A DNA stretch of 64,000 nucleotides from Capsicum annuum (taxonomy: Eukaryota; Streptophyta; Magnoliopsida; Solanales; Solanaceae), in contig NC_061118.1 of NCBI RefSeq assembly GCF_002878395.1, positions 124,046,740 through 124,110,739 on the forward strand. The letters run 5' to 3'. Shown in pieces: positions 12,560 through 23,916 of this stretch. The first letter of the stretch is position 1, and every line of letters starts with the position of its first letter. A program made the translations under genes and the position numbers. Below the pieces are notes generated by a model that searched no databases, was not told where the DNA came from, and saw only the letters and a list, made by a program, of their open reading frames with translations.

Positions 12560-13742
12560 ACATAAATAGGAGATCTATAACATACCAGTGACCACAACAG
12601 GAGAACTTTCCTGATCTTGTTTGGACTGAGTTGCATAAAACCTATTTAGGCATTGCCTACTGGTGGCACTGGAAGTGGCACCTTATTGATTCGGGCGACC
12701 TGACTGAGCTGAAGGACGACTATACTATACCTGTAAACCTGACTGAGGATAATCTTTGACTTTGTGTCCTAGCTTGCCATACTTGAAACAAACATCACTG
12801 CCAGATCTACGCACACCATTATGATTCTTATCACACTCTCTGCATAACAAATTAGTACGACCATTGGATATGCTATCCTAGGTCACCGGTACACTGACTG
12901 AGAATAGAGCTGGGACTAAAGACTTTGGATGAAACTGGGAACGGTTGTCGCCTTCTGATTTAGGTTGACTGAAATTTAAGCTACCTATTCTATCCCTCTT
13001 ACTCTCTCTACTTTTTCTTAAGCTTCTGCTCCTCAATCTATTGAGCATGAACCATAATCCAAGATATGTCGATCTCCTTAATGAACATCATTATTCTGCA
13101 CTCTTTAACCATACTATCTGATACCCCAGATATGAACTTGCTCATTTTGGGCCTATTGTCTTCCACTACATGGGGCACATACCAGGCTAACTGAGTAAAC
13201 TAAAGGGAATACTCTTTTACGCTCATGCTACCTTGTCTGAGATTGATGAACTCTAACAATTTGGCTTTTCTCAGCTCTAAGGGAAAGAATCTATCTAGTT
13301 AGGCAGTAGCAAACTCTTCCCACTTTATGGGCTCTATAATTATACCCCTATCTACCTTTCACTGCTTAAACCATATATAGGCTATATCTTGTACCTGATA
13401 GGTAGCAAACTCAGCACTCTCACTAGAAGTCACAACCATGATACTTGTGAATTTTTGAACCTGATTGAGAAACTCCTGTGGATCTTCAACTGACTTAGAT
13501 CCCTTAAATAAAGGAGGATTCATCCAGGTGAAGTCTCGAGTTTTGGTTGCAGCAGTATTGGTCATTAGGTTGGCTAGAACAGCATCTGGCTGTTCATTCT
13601 GAGTTACTACTGAATTGGATTGAGTAGTGAATACAACTCTGAATTCTGCGTGAGAGACATGCTCATCTAGGGGATCTGCCTGAACGGGATAAGGGGATAA
13701 CTAGTTTCCGGTTCTTCTTTTGTTAGTCCTTTTGGGAGGCAT
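12560..13742 (-). pseudogene. Element C gag, broken
   Basis: Gag starts at 13742 with MPPKRTNKRR, like element A. The capsid motif MNPPLFKGSKSVEDPQEFLNQVQKF lies at 13440-13520. The nucleocapsid knuckle near 12735-12800 reads CFKYGKLGHKVKDY, with two zinc-binding Cys changed to Tyr by G-to-A changes. The reading ends near 12560, where the gag-protease linker of A would continue, and then degenerates. Several stops interrupt it. Confidence 0.85.
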
Positions 13743-13937
13743 GTTTTATAAATGAAAGGAAGAAGCATATTAGATTGAGAGATTAACTTGACTTATATGA
13801 CATGAATGCTAAAAGAAGGGAAACTTTTCCTAAAATATCTCATAGCCTCCTGTCCATAAGTGTGGCGAGCTACACACCCATGCACAAGACTATGAGATGC
13901 GGCTTTTCAGACTCCCTAGGACACTGTTGAACCTTAC

Positions 13938-13950
13938 GATCTGATACCAA
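13938..13950 (-). other. Element C primer binding site (tRNA-iMet type)
   Basis: The minus strand reads TGGTATCAGATCG, close to the initiator tRNA-Met complement, three bases from the LTR end. Confidence 0.8.
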
Positions 13951-13953
13951 CTT

Positions 13954-16428
13954 TGTAATGACCTGAGACTTCCCCCTAGTCATCACATGGTGCTTGCAAC
14001 CTCGAAGGACCACAAGCTAACGCACGAATGATATCTACTGTGAGAACTGAACACTAATACTAAAATAAATACAGAATAATGGGATAAAATGCCATAAGGT
14101 TCAAAACATCTAAAATACTGATAAAATATACATCTATTAAACTGAACACTGTCTAAAAATCTAGTCTGAAAAGCCTCTAACTAAATTTATCTGAAAGTTA
14201 AGTTGATGGGACAATCCCCCAACTAACTCCATCTACTAAAATACTGCTAAGCTGAAGTACTGGAATAAAATTTTTATCGTCAATAGAAGAGGACTCACTG
14301 CTAAATCTGCTACTGCTGGCTGAATCTGGCTAAGCGCAGTCAAGAATCTGATGCCCTAACCTATGATATGTAACATCATAGCACGAAAAATGGGTATGTG
14401 GTCCGTACCTGGGAATGTACTGGTATGCTAAATGAGGTAAGGATGAATGCATGGGTTTCTATGCATGAACAATAACTAATTGAATGATATGCAAGAGCTG
14501 GATTAGCATACATTGAAGATCTGTGACTACTAAACATACTGGGACTGAGTATAATAGAACTGAATTCAATAATTGATAATTGAATATACTGATAATCTGG
14601 GATCACTTATAATTTGAATTACTATTAACTGAGTGACTGTATCTGACAGTCCTGATTCTATAGAACTGAACTGAGTTCTACTATGAAGACTGAGACCGAA
14701 ACTAAATCTATGAGAGGAATCATCTAACCAACATGCCCTAAATAAGATAAGATAACTGAGTTGGGGTCCAATCTGTAACCCCAATTGGAAGGGTGTCAAT
14801 ATCATTCCACGAGAAAAGACAAGCTGAAGAGTAACCCTCTACTGGTAGGTTCCCTAAATAAGAATGGTGGTACCCTCTACTGGTAGGTAGAGCACCTCAT
14901 CAACCCTCAACTGGTAGGCTTTATGTATCACCCTACACTGGCTATGCAGTTCTGGAATGTAAGGATTTCTTCTAAGGATGACACCCTCTACTGGCAGGTG
15001 AGCCCCCATCCTTGGGTTCACTCGGTGCTGAATCCTACTCCCAACTGAAAGACACTGAACTGTTATACTGGACTGAATTCACTAAGATTACTGAGTTTTC
15101 CTAAGTTATGTAACTGACTAAGTTCTATTGAGTTCTGTAATAGACCGAGAGTACTACTGATCGTGATATGAGTGATATTATTCTGTAATTGACACTGGCT
15201 CTAAATAAATAGCTAAGTTGTCGGGTATTAAATACCCGCAGGACTCGATAGCATGAAAAGTAAAGAAAAATATAATCTTGAATAACATAACAATGTTCAC
15301 TTGGTCATAATTCATTCATAGAGACATTCCATTAAACACTTGTAATACATTAACTTGTACATGAATGGAATTTCATGTTAGCATGCTATAATGGCATTAT
15401 TTCATTCTCATAGGAAATTTATCAAACACATAAGAAGCATACTTGGTTCATCAAATCATAAACACTTAAGGTTAACATGGTTACAACAATCAACTTGCCA
15501 ATTGAAGGGCTTATCCTGAATATCAAGTAATTCAACACATACTAGAATCAATTCTTGGAACTTGTAATCTAAATCATGGATTAAAACTCAAACAACATCA
15601 TGAACATGAATTCAATCTAATTCAAACATGGAAATCATAAATCATAAATCTTGTATATTGAAAAAAAAAAAAGATTCTTGGGCTCCATGGAAGGTAAGGA
15701 TCCATGGATGAACATCTAACATACTTTAATTTGATGAGTTCTTGGAGAAGTTCTTGAGATTGACCATGATTCTTAAGAGCTAAGGTTTGTTTCCTTGAGA
15801 GAGAGATACCTTTTGATTTTGGGAAAAAGTGAATAATGAAGGGTTTCATACATTTTAGAGCTTAAATCCCATATCTCAGCGGAATAAAATCATGGAAAAA
15901 AAATGTTTGAACCCTGGGCGCAACTTTAATTTTTTGAGAAATTTTCCCGATCTGGACCCCTAGCATGATGAACCGCTATCGCACTGGGCCATTGGAAATT
16001 GACGACTGAGAAATTGCATGGTGGCACGATGTGGTGGTATCACATTGCCACTTTGTTTGTGAACTGGAAGTGCACCGCAACGCGGTGGAATCATGTTGGT
16101 ACACTAAAAATTGACAATTGTGAACTGGGTCTATGGAGCGACGCGCCAATATCGCAGAGCAACACTAAAATTTGACAATTTCTATTTTAATACACTCCGC
16201 GATGCGCTACTGGCTGAATGACGATGTTTAACAATTGAAACTTGAAATTCCCATAACTTCTTACCAGGTTGTCGGATTTAGGCGAATTTTATTTCGTTAG
16301 AAAGCTAATTGAATCTCCTATGCAATGACAGGCTCAAATCTGAAAATTACTGAGTATATACAAAATTTTATTTAGGATAACCCATGTTCTAAGGGTTAAT
16401 CTTGGTTAGGGAAATATGGGGTATTACA
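13954..16428 (-). repeat. Element C 5' LTR
   Basis: This 2475-bp LTR begins TGTAATGACC and ends GTATTACA on the plus strand. It contains CTGA-rich stretches, an A-tract near 15661 and a GC-rich word array at 15955-16215. Confidence 0.92.
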
Positions 16429-17860
16429 GGATAACTCCGACTCTAAAAGCTTACCTTATCTTTGAAATCCAATTATAGAACGAGCATCGAATCAGTGGTG
16501 ACAACTAGTACTTGGATCTATACCAAAAGGTACAAAAGTGTAGTATGAGTTCCAAAACCACAGGTACTCAGTAGGTATTATCGGCTGACTGAGCTAAATC
16601 GTGATATGGATATGATAAAATGCCAGATAAAATAAACTAAGCCCAGGTAAAAGGGAAAACATATAAATAAACTCTAACACTGCTATGCATAAATGAGTTA
16701 ATAAATCTGAGATAATAATTTAAAGATCACACGAATGTATCCATAAATTAGCCCCCATAATCCAATATGTGCGGAAAAGTAAATAACCCAATGCAAGCCC
16801 CCATAATCTTGGAGGGTAAAATCAAAGGAAAGTAAATAATTGGGTAACCATAATCTACCATCTATCCTGCCACGATAAAAAATCCATCCCTACCATATCG
16901 CATCATGAACAACTTTCAATTATCAGACTTGAACCGGTTCTCATATCATCAATATCATAATCAATTGTCGAACTTGAACCGATGATCATATCATCAACAT
17001 CATAATCAATTTTTGGACTAAAACCAGTGCTCATATAATCAACATTATAATTAATTGCCGGATTTGAACTAGTGTTCACACCATCAACATCATACTTAAA
17101 CTATCGGGTATTACCATACAAAACTTCACATCCCAAAATCAAACCATTAAGTATCTAACCACCTTAATCTCATAATATATATTTCAAAATGTAAAACAGG
17201 AGTATAATGGTTTACCAAAAACTAGTTCAGGTCTTGGCCTAAGACGAACCAAATAGGCCCACTGCTAATCCCCGAATCCACTATTAGGCAAACCTAGCCT
17301 AATATTATTATAATTATATTATGAAATAGCTCAATCTATGAAGAAGGTAAGCCTATCCTAACTAGACGCCAAAGAAAAGCCCAAAGAATCCGCTAAACCA
17401 CCAATTTTTCCATTCAAGAAGCTTCCACAAGGTGCCACACAATGAAAATGACAATCTACTCATCAAGACAAGAACAATGAAACCCATATTGTACTATTGT
17501 GCTTCGGGTCCAAAAATCCCATAAAATCCCATATAGGGCCCATTTATGGAATCACATAATCAAATCGAACGCAACATCCCGCTATGATCGAGGAATGTTT
17601 ATACTTAAAAATGGGTGAATTTCAAGCTCTAATGGTGCTAAAATTGAGTCATCAAGCTTTTAGGAATTTAGCAAAAGTATGGGAAATTCAACCATGAAAA
17701 TAATGGAATCTTACTTTTAATTCGATGGAAAATCGTGTAACTAAACTTTATCCAAGATCCAAGATCATCCAAAAACATTTTCCCCTAAGATTTCTCACTT
17801 TTTAGGGTTCAAATATCTTGGGAATGGATGAATAATGGAGAAAAATAAGTCAAGTGGCGG

Positions 17861-17868
17861 TATTTATA
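17861..17868 (-). promoter_or_regulatory. Probable TATA box of the B 3' LTR
   Basis: The minus strand reads TATAAATA. It is conserved at 34454-34461 in the other LTR and lies directly downstream of the palindrome cluster. Confidence 0.65.
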
Positions 17869-17884
17869 CCCTTCTCAGGTGTGT

Positions 17885-18140
17885 GGTATCACTTAAGCTA
17901 ACTTTGGGTCACTTAAGTGATGCTTGTGCTCTGGCACGCCTATCACTTACGTGATCAACCAATCACTTACGTGATATTTGGCTATCTGAGCAACTGTCTC
18001 ATACATGATAAAAGTACTGCATATGCAATACTTTCCCCACTACTAAGCCATTCGCTTAAGCGACACACTTTGTCGCCTCAGCGATATTTGCTAGGGTTTG
18101 CCATATCGCTTAAGTAATAAAAGGCATTGTTTAAGTGATG
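17885..18140. repeat. Cluster of CTTAAG-centred palindromes in the B LTR
   Basis: It contains perfect 12-bp palindromes TCACTTAAGTGA (17909-17920) and TCGCTTAAGCGA (18052-18063). There are also two near-palindromes ATCACTTACGTGAT and several diverged forms with CTTAAG or CTCAGC cores. A decayed version is at 34480-34740, and an independent cluster with the same TCGCTTAAGCGA is in the G LTR. Confidence 0.85.
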
Positions 18141-18699
18141 CACCAATACTTGCTAAGACTTTGAGAACTCCAAGTTTCTGTCAACCCATTGGAATTCATC
18201 CAAAATCTCATATACACAGGACTTTTCTATCTTATTAAATTCGATGTTCTAGATTCAATGGTGCAGTCAAAAGTTCTATCCGAGGTCGTTTTGACAAAAT
18301 ATAAGTCTTACAACCACTTGCTATTTTTTTAACTTCTGACTAATAGCATAAAATGAGTATGACAGCCTCGAGACCCAGACCAAAGGTCCTCCTAGCCTAA
18401 AATTGATGTTCTAGAGCTGTTGGAACAGTCAGAATTGGCATATGAGGTCGTTTGGCTGAAGTTTTGCCAGTAGCCAATTTGAACTAGCGAAGGCTTAAAA
18501 ATAAAAAAATAGGCTCTAAAAACCAAACGAACGGCTTGATAACTGAACTGTCAGTTCTAGCAAGTCATAAATGACTTAGGGAAGCTAAAGAAAAACTCTT
18601 AAAAGCAAAAATGAGAAGAAATGCATAAAAAGACCTAAAAGGCCATTACAATATCCACTACTAAAGGAACTTTCATCTGCAAAAGTAAAGATTAGGATG

Positions 18700-20200
18700 T
18701 ACCTGAAGCCTCGAGCAGGTGAGGATATCGGGTACGTATCTTGCTCTCGATATCCCAAGTAGCCTCCTTTACTGGTGATGCCTCCACTAGACCTTAACTA
18801 CAGGAATCTTCCTAATGCGTAACCGCTTGACATTACTAGCCAAATTGATCACAGGCTCCTTCACGAAGGTCAACCACTCATCCAATTGGATTGAATCCCA
18901 TTTAAGATTATGAGACTAGTTAGGAATGTAGCGCCGCAACATAGAAACATGGAAAACTAGATGGACAGTAGAAAAATCTAGGGGTAAGGCTAACTCATAA
19001 GTCACCTCACCAATTATGCAAAAAATCTCGAAGAGTACAATATATATAGGGATGACCTTGCCTGTCCTCTCGAACCTTATCACACCTTCATGGGTGATAC
19101 ACAGAGGAATATACGATACCAACTACAAATCTTAGGGAATAAATTCTATAATCTTCATAATCCTTCTACCTACTCTGAGCTGCCCTCAACCTATCTTGAA
19201 TCACCTTGACTTTATCCAATGACTCCTGAAGCAGTTCAGTACCATGAGATCACATCTCAAAAATCTCAAACCATCCAATCGAGAATGGCATCTACTACTA
19301 TATAAAGCCTTAAATGCCATATCAATACTCAAATAGTAACTATTATTATACTCAAACTCTGCTAAGGCTAAGTACTGCTCCTATTGACCTCCAAAATCCA
19401 TAACAGAAGCTCAGAGCATATCCTTGAGAACCCAAATCATATGTTCTGACTGCCCATGCCTGAGGATAAAAGGATGTACTAAGATCCACCTGAGTACCCA
19501 ACTCCTAAAAAAAAGCTCTTCAAAAGCTAAAGGTGAAAACTAAACCCCGATCTAAACTGATAGATATAGGTACACCATGCAAAGAGACTATTAACGAACA
19601 TAGATATGGGCTAACTTCTCGGCACTGAAGAACATTTGAATATGAATAAAATATGCCGACTTAGATAACCTATCCATAATGACCCATATAAAATTGGAAC
19701 TATGGGAGGTATAACACAAACCACAAACAAAGTCCATGGTAATTCTTTCCTAATTCCACTCAGGATGGGGAACCTCTAATTTAATCCACTAGCTCTTTGA
19801 TGCCTGATCTTTACCTACTGATAACATATGCAATAAGCTATAAAGTCTGCCACATCTTTCTTCATGCCACTCTACTAAGAATGTTATCTTAAGTCTCTAT
19901 ACATCTTAGATATACCTGAGTTAATAGAATATCTGGAGCTATGAGCCTTATGCATGATCTACTGAATCAAGTCATCAACCCTAAAAACACTAATAGAACT
20001 ATCAAATCTCAAAACAACCTCCGAATCTATGGTATCCCTCTTGGGCTCACTACTCTGCACCTGATCACGGATGATGCAAAGTCTCTTATCCTCAAACTAA
20101 TGACTCCAAATCTACTAAAATAGTGAAAACCTTGCATCAGCACTAGCAAGAATCCTCCTAGGGTCCAAAATATTAAGTAGCACCATCAAGTTGGCTAAGT
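18700..20200 (-). pseudogene. Element B integrase and chromodomain, broken
   Basis: At 18916-19122 the minus strand encodes ITHEGVIRFERTGKVIPIYI, then EVTYELALPLDFSTVHLVFHVSMLRRYIPN, the integrase C-terminal module. At about 18716-18840 follows a chromodomain-like reading RLRIRKIPVVKV with a stop inside. Upstream core and zinc-finger parts (19150-20150) are recognisable only in scattered frames. The gene ends about 50 bases before the LTR. Confidence 0.78.
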
Positions 20201-21044
20201 ACTTAATGTCCTAAGACAACGACCTCTGAGAAACTAAAATACAAGCCAAGCTACCCGTACTCACCACTTCTAACTCAAGGCATTTTCTATAATATTTGCC
20301 TTTCCCTGATGATACAAGATAGAGATATCATAATCCTCAAGCAACACCATCCATCTATACTGCCTAAAATTAAGCTCTCTCTTGTTCATAAGATGCTAAA
20401 AACTATGATGATCTGTAAAGATCTCACAATGTATGCCATAAATACAATGCCTCCAAATCTTTAGCGTAAAAACTACCATTATTAACTTTAAATTATGAGT
20501 GGGGTAGTTGTAATCGTGCACCTTCAGCTGCCTCAAATAATAAATTTAACACGACCCTTCTGCATCAACACACAACCTAAACCAATACTAGAAGAATCAC
20601 AATACATGGTGAATCCCTCACCTTCAACAGGAAGAGCCAATATAAGAGCCAAAGTAAGAAACTCCTTGAACTTCCTAAACCTTAACTAACACTCCTTGAA
20701 TCATTGAAAAAACCTTCTTTCAAGTCAATCTGGTCATAGGTGCTATAATAGTAGCAAAACTCTTAACAAACCGCCTACAGTAATAAGCCAAATCAATAAA
20801 GTTATGAAGCTCATTTGAATATATATGCTTGGCCCAATCATAAATGGATTCAATCTTTGCTGGGTCTACCATAATCCCATCCATAGACATAACATGTCCA
20901 AGGAATACCACTAATATAAGCTAAAATCCATACATAGAGAATTTGGGAAAAAGCAAATGATCTCCCAATAGTTAGAGCTGAATTTTTAAATGTTGTGAAT
21001 GCTCTTTTCTACTACTCGAATACATAAGGACGTCATCAATGAAC
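20200..21044 (-). pseudogene. Element B RT C-terminal half and RNase H, broken
   Basis: The reading begins at the E junction with IVFIDDVLMYS, the RT catalytic loop, then VVFLGHVMSMDGIMVDPAKI at 20720-20911 and YYCRRFVKSFA. RNase H follows, with MYCDSSSIGLGCVLMQKGRV near 20550-20620 and DYDISILYHQGKAN near 20290-20340. The first half of this RT is at 28100-28780, on the other side of element E. Confidence 0.85.
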
Positions 21045-21049
21045 ACAAT
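21045..21049. repeat. Target duplication of element E, left copy
   Basis: ACAAT at 21045-21049 pairs with AAAAT at 28095-28099. Across the pair, the B reverse transcriptase reading resumes in register. Confidence 0.8.
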
Positions 21050-22628
21050 TGACAGTGCCCAAGTGAACATGCAAGTGTATGTGGTCTTATCAAGTAGTAA
21101 AGTGGCCTTCAAGAAGCCAAGTATTGATCCGACCGAGACTTGATTCAACAATAATTCTATTTTAGTTCACAATTTTGATTCAATTGATGCAAGCATAAAC
21201 AAAAAGAGAGTTTGGAATTTTTCAAGTAAAGTAAACAATTCGTAATGTAAAGATCTTGCAATAATCAATAGGAGAAAACTCAGGGTTAAAGCACTTTGAA
21301 CAATCATACTATGTTGTTGAACTTCATTCATTAACTTGCTTATCTTGGTTGTAGATTCGTAGGGTTAATTGCATGATCATGATCTCCCAACCTCTAATCC
21401 TTTACCTAAGTTGAACCATACAACTACATCATTGAGCGGGGATGTAATGATTCAATTAGGTTATGTAAGCTATCATCCTACGTATGAATCAAGTAAGGTA
21501 TCTAAGTATATCCCTTCCCCAAAAACTAATTCGAATTCTTAATTTCATAAAGAAATAAAAACCATACTTTGTTCATCTCTATATTCTATCCTCTTTTCCC
21601 TCTTCCGGGGTCAAAAGGTAGACATTGATGTATTCCAAGGGTCGCAAATCCTTATAATAGTTAAATCAAAGATGAACACACAACCAATAATGATAAACAA
21701 AGTTAAAATGAATTTAAGTCAAAATAATAGTACTCATGTCCTTGGCTTTAACCCCCAAAAAAGGCATTTAGCCATGTATAGTCATAATCGTAATCACAAG
21801 GTTGTAATTAACGACTAAAAATATCAATGAACTAAATAAAAATTAACAAAAACCTAATTATAAAGTTATAGCAGCCCCTTGATCTTCAGAATAAGTCCAA
21901 AGATATTTAAAAACGTGATATAACATGTATTTATAGTATAGGAGTAAGCCAAGTCCGTGTTAGAGTTGGAACGTTCAGTTATTGAGCCTGGGAATGGAGG
22001 GGGTGCTGCCCTGGGTTGAGCCCTGCTGTAAGTGAGGCATCTCCTGGGATAGAGCTTCTATGCAGGCAAGGCTGCACCCTATCCATAGACCTGATCCAAG
22101 TGGGGAGTCGCCTCCATATCACCCTGAGCCTCTGAAAGTTGCTCTCTGAATTTTGGTTAAGTGTTGGTCCTCCAATCTTTCATCCCTTGACTTGGGGTGT
22201 ATTTTCCATGGATTTCCAGCCTTTTACACATAAGAATATCATCATATTCATCTCATAAATCTTCCTACACAATCATACACCACAAATTAGGAGGCAAACA
22301 CAACACACTACTCATAATGATAAATCAAAATAAGAGCTAAGCCTAGTTTGTTCGCATTGATCTTTCACTTATTGTTCCAGCTATACACTCTTTCAAATTG
22401 ATATTTTATCACTACCAGCAAGTTATTTTACTCTTAATCACACATTTAAACCATAAGGAACTCATTAAAAACACTAGAATACAGTAAGACCAACTAGTCA
22501 AGCACCTAGCTCAAGCTAGTAACACTAGTTTTCTAGGTTGAACTCTAAATGACTTAATTAAGTACAAACTTGTTTGGAATTCACTTGAAAATTATAAATA
22601 CATGATTTAACACTTATATACATAAAGC
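21050..22628 (-). repeat. Element E 3' LTR, inner end deleted
   Basis: This aligns with 26421-27990. The match stops near 22610-22628, where the sequence jumps to words found in F at about 54730, downstream of the LTR end. A deletion has therefore removed the last part of this LTR and the adjacent untranslated stretch. Confidence 0.85.
21928..21935 (-). promoter_or_regulatory. Probable TATA box of the E 3' LTR
   Basis: The minus strand reads TATAAATA. It is conserved at 27298-27305 and lies just downstream of the GC-rich word array at 21990-22140. Confidence 0.6.
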
Positions 22629-23916
22629 TCCACTAATATTAGAATGTCAAGTATAGGATTAAATAGGTCTTTTTCGGGTTGTAATGAAGGCTAAGGGACG
22701 GTAGAAACTATTTGAGAATAGTGACTAACATCTATAAGCGCTTTAATACACTAAATTATACATTTAAAACCAATCCCCAACAAAAAATTTACACTATTTT
22801 TTGTACCCTATTCCTTAATTTTGCCCAATTTCTTTTAAGCATTTTCATGAACACACAGTGGGTGTATTGTTTATTCCTTCAAAATTCAATTTTTCTCAGT
22901 TTCTTCAATCATGGGAATATTTCTAACACAATTTACATCACTACCAACCACCACACATAAAATATAAACACCAATAACTATTACCTTGGGACATCAATTT
23001 CACCTTTTTCTTCTTCAATTTCTCAAACTCCTTACTAAATCAATTTTTCATTAAAGCACTTAGGAGCTTTTTTGGATCAAATTATGGTCTATCAAAGAAG
23101 GTATTAGGCTAATTATGTGGCTAAAAAAGAAAAGTATCAATGGGGGATAACTAGGATAATGCACGAAGGGTAGGACAAATAGAAGGTATAAAAGAAGTCT
23201 ATCAAAGAAACGCCTATATCATCTCCTAAACTCTCATTTTGTATTTCACTTTGCACACACACTGGTCAATTTCTAGACGTCATATGCAACAAGGAATGTA
23301 CAAAAATTTCACATGCATATAGCACATGATCAACTCAATAGGATCATCATAAGCTCCCAACCAAACAATAACATGAATTCAAATTTAAGCCAAAAAGTAC
23401 AAGAGTCACAAAAATGTGCCTAAGAGTCTCAAAAAGTACCAATTCACTTATTCCACATGCTTTTAAAACCAAACTCACTTGCATCATGTAATAAAAAATA
23501 GCACCAACAAGAATATCTTACATAAAAATTTTTTAAACTGAGCCAAAATTAGGAATTTCCCCGCCCCCACTTAAAAATCTACTTTGTCCCGAAACTAAAC
23601 TTAAAAGTAAGAGATACAAGTACTTCCTGAGGCCTTTAGGCCTAGCTAGTAGCATTTTTTTGTATCAAGAAAGGTCTGTGGACTCCACACTCTATTCTTT
23701 CCATGCTCTTTAACTTAGGTTTCTGATACTCAGACTTCCCATAAACCTGCGACTCAATCAAAAACAACAACTATCTGAAATAAAAACTAAAATCTAAAAA
23801 GATATCCTACCTACTTAACTTGGGTTTCCTCCCAAGTTGTGCCTGATTTAGTTTCACAACAAAACCTAACTAATGACCTAGTCATTCCCTTTTCTTCTCT
23901 TTCTCATGCTTGGTCT
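22629..23916 (-). other. Element E non-coding 3' untranslated region
   Basis: No gene is seen here. The stretch is shared with F at about 54735-56046, so it is an inherited part of the element where an autonomous Athila relative would carry pol. Confidence 0.75.

Larger units (their letters stand above)
9646..16428 (-). mobile_element. Element C: gag-only chromovirus-type element inside the B LTR
   Basis: The LTRs are 9646-12005 and 13954-16428, about 2.4 kb each. The target duplication is GGGTA (9641-9645) against GGATA (16429-16433), and the B LTR reads through once C is removed. The internal part is only about 1.95 kb: a primer site, a gag pseudogene and a polypurine tract, with no protease, RT or integrase. 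It is therefore a non-autonomous or deletion derivative that would need enzymes from a relative such as A. Confidence 0.92.
16434..18650 (-). repeat. Element B 3' LTR, second part
   Basis: This continues the B LTR after element C and aligns with 31210-31439 plus 33057-35249. It ends CCATTACA at 18650. It contains a tandem-like run of 'TCATATCATCAACATCATAATCAATT' type words at 16910-17100 and the palindrome cluster at 17885-18140. Confidence 0.9.

Noticed and set aside
16910..17100. Regularly spaced words in the B LTR as a CRISPR-like array
   Set aside because: The words are diverged, have no constant spacers and lie in a plant LTR; the same stretch is in the other LTR at 33300-33500.
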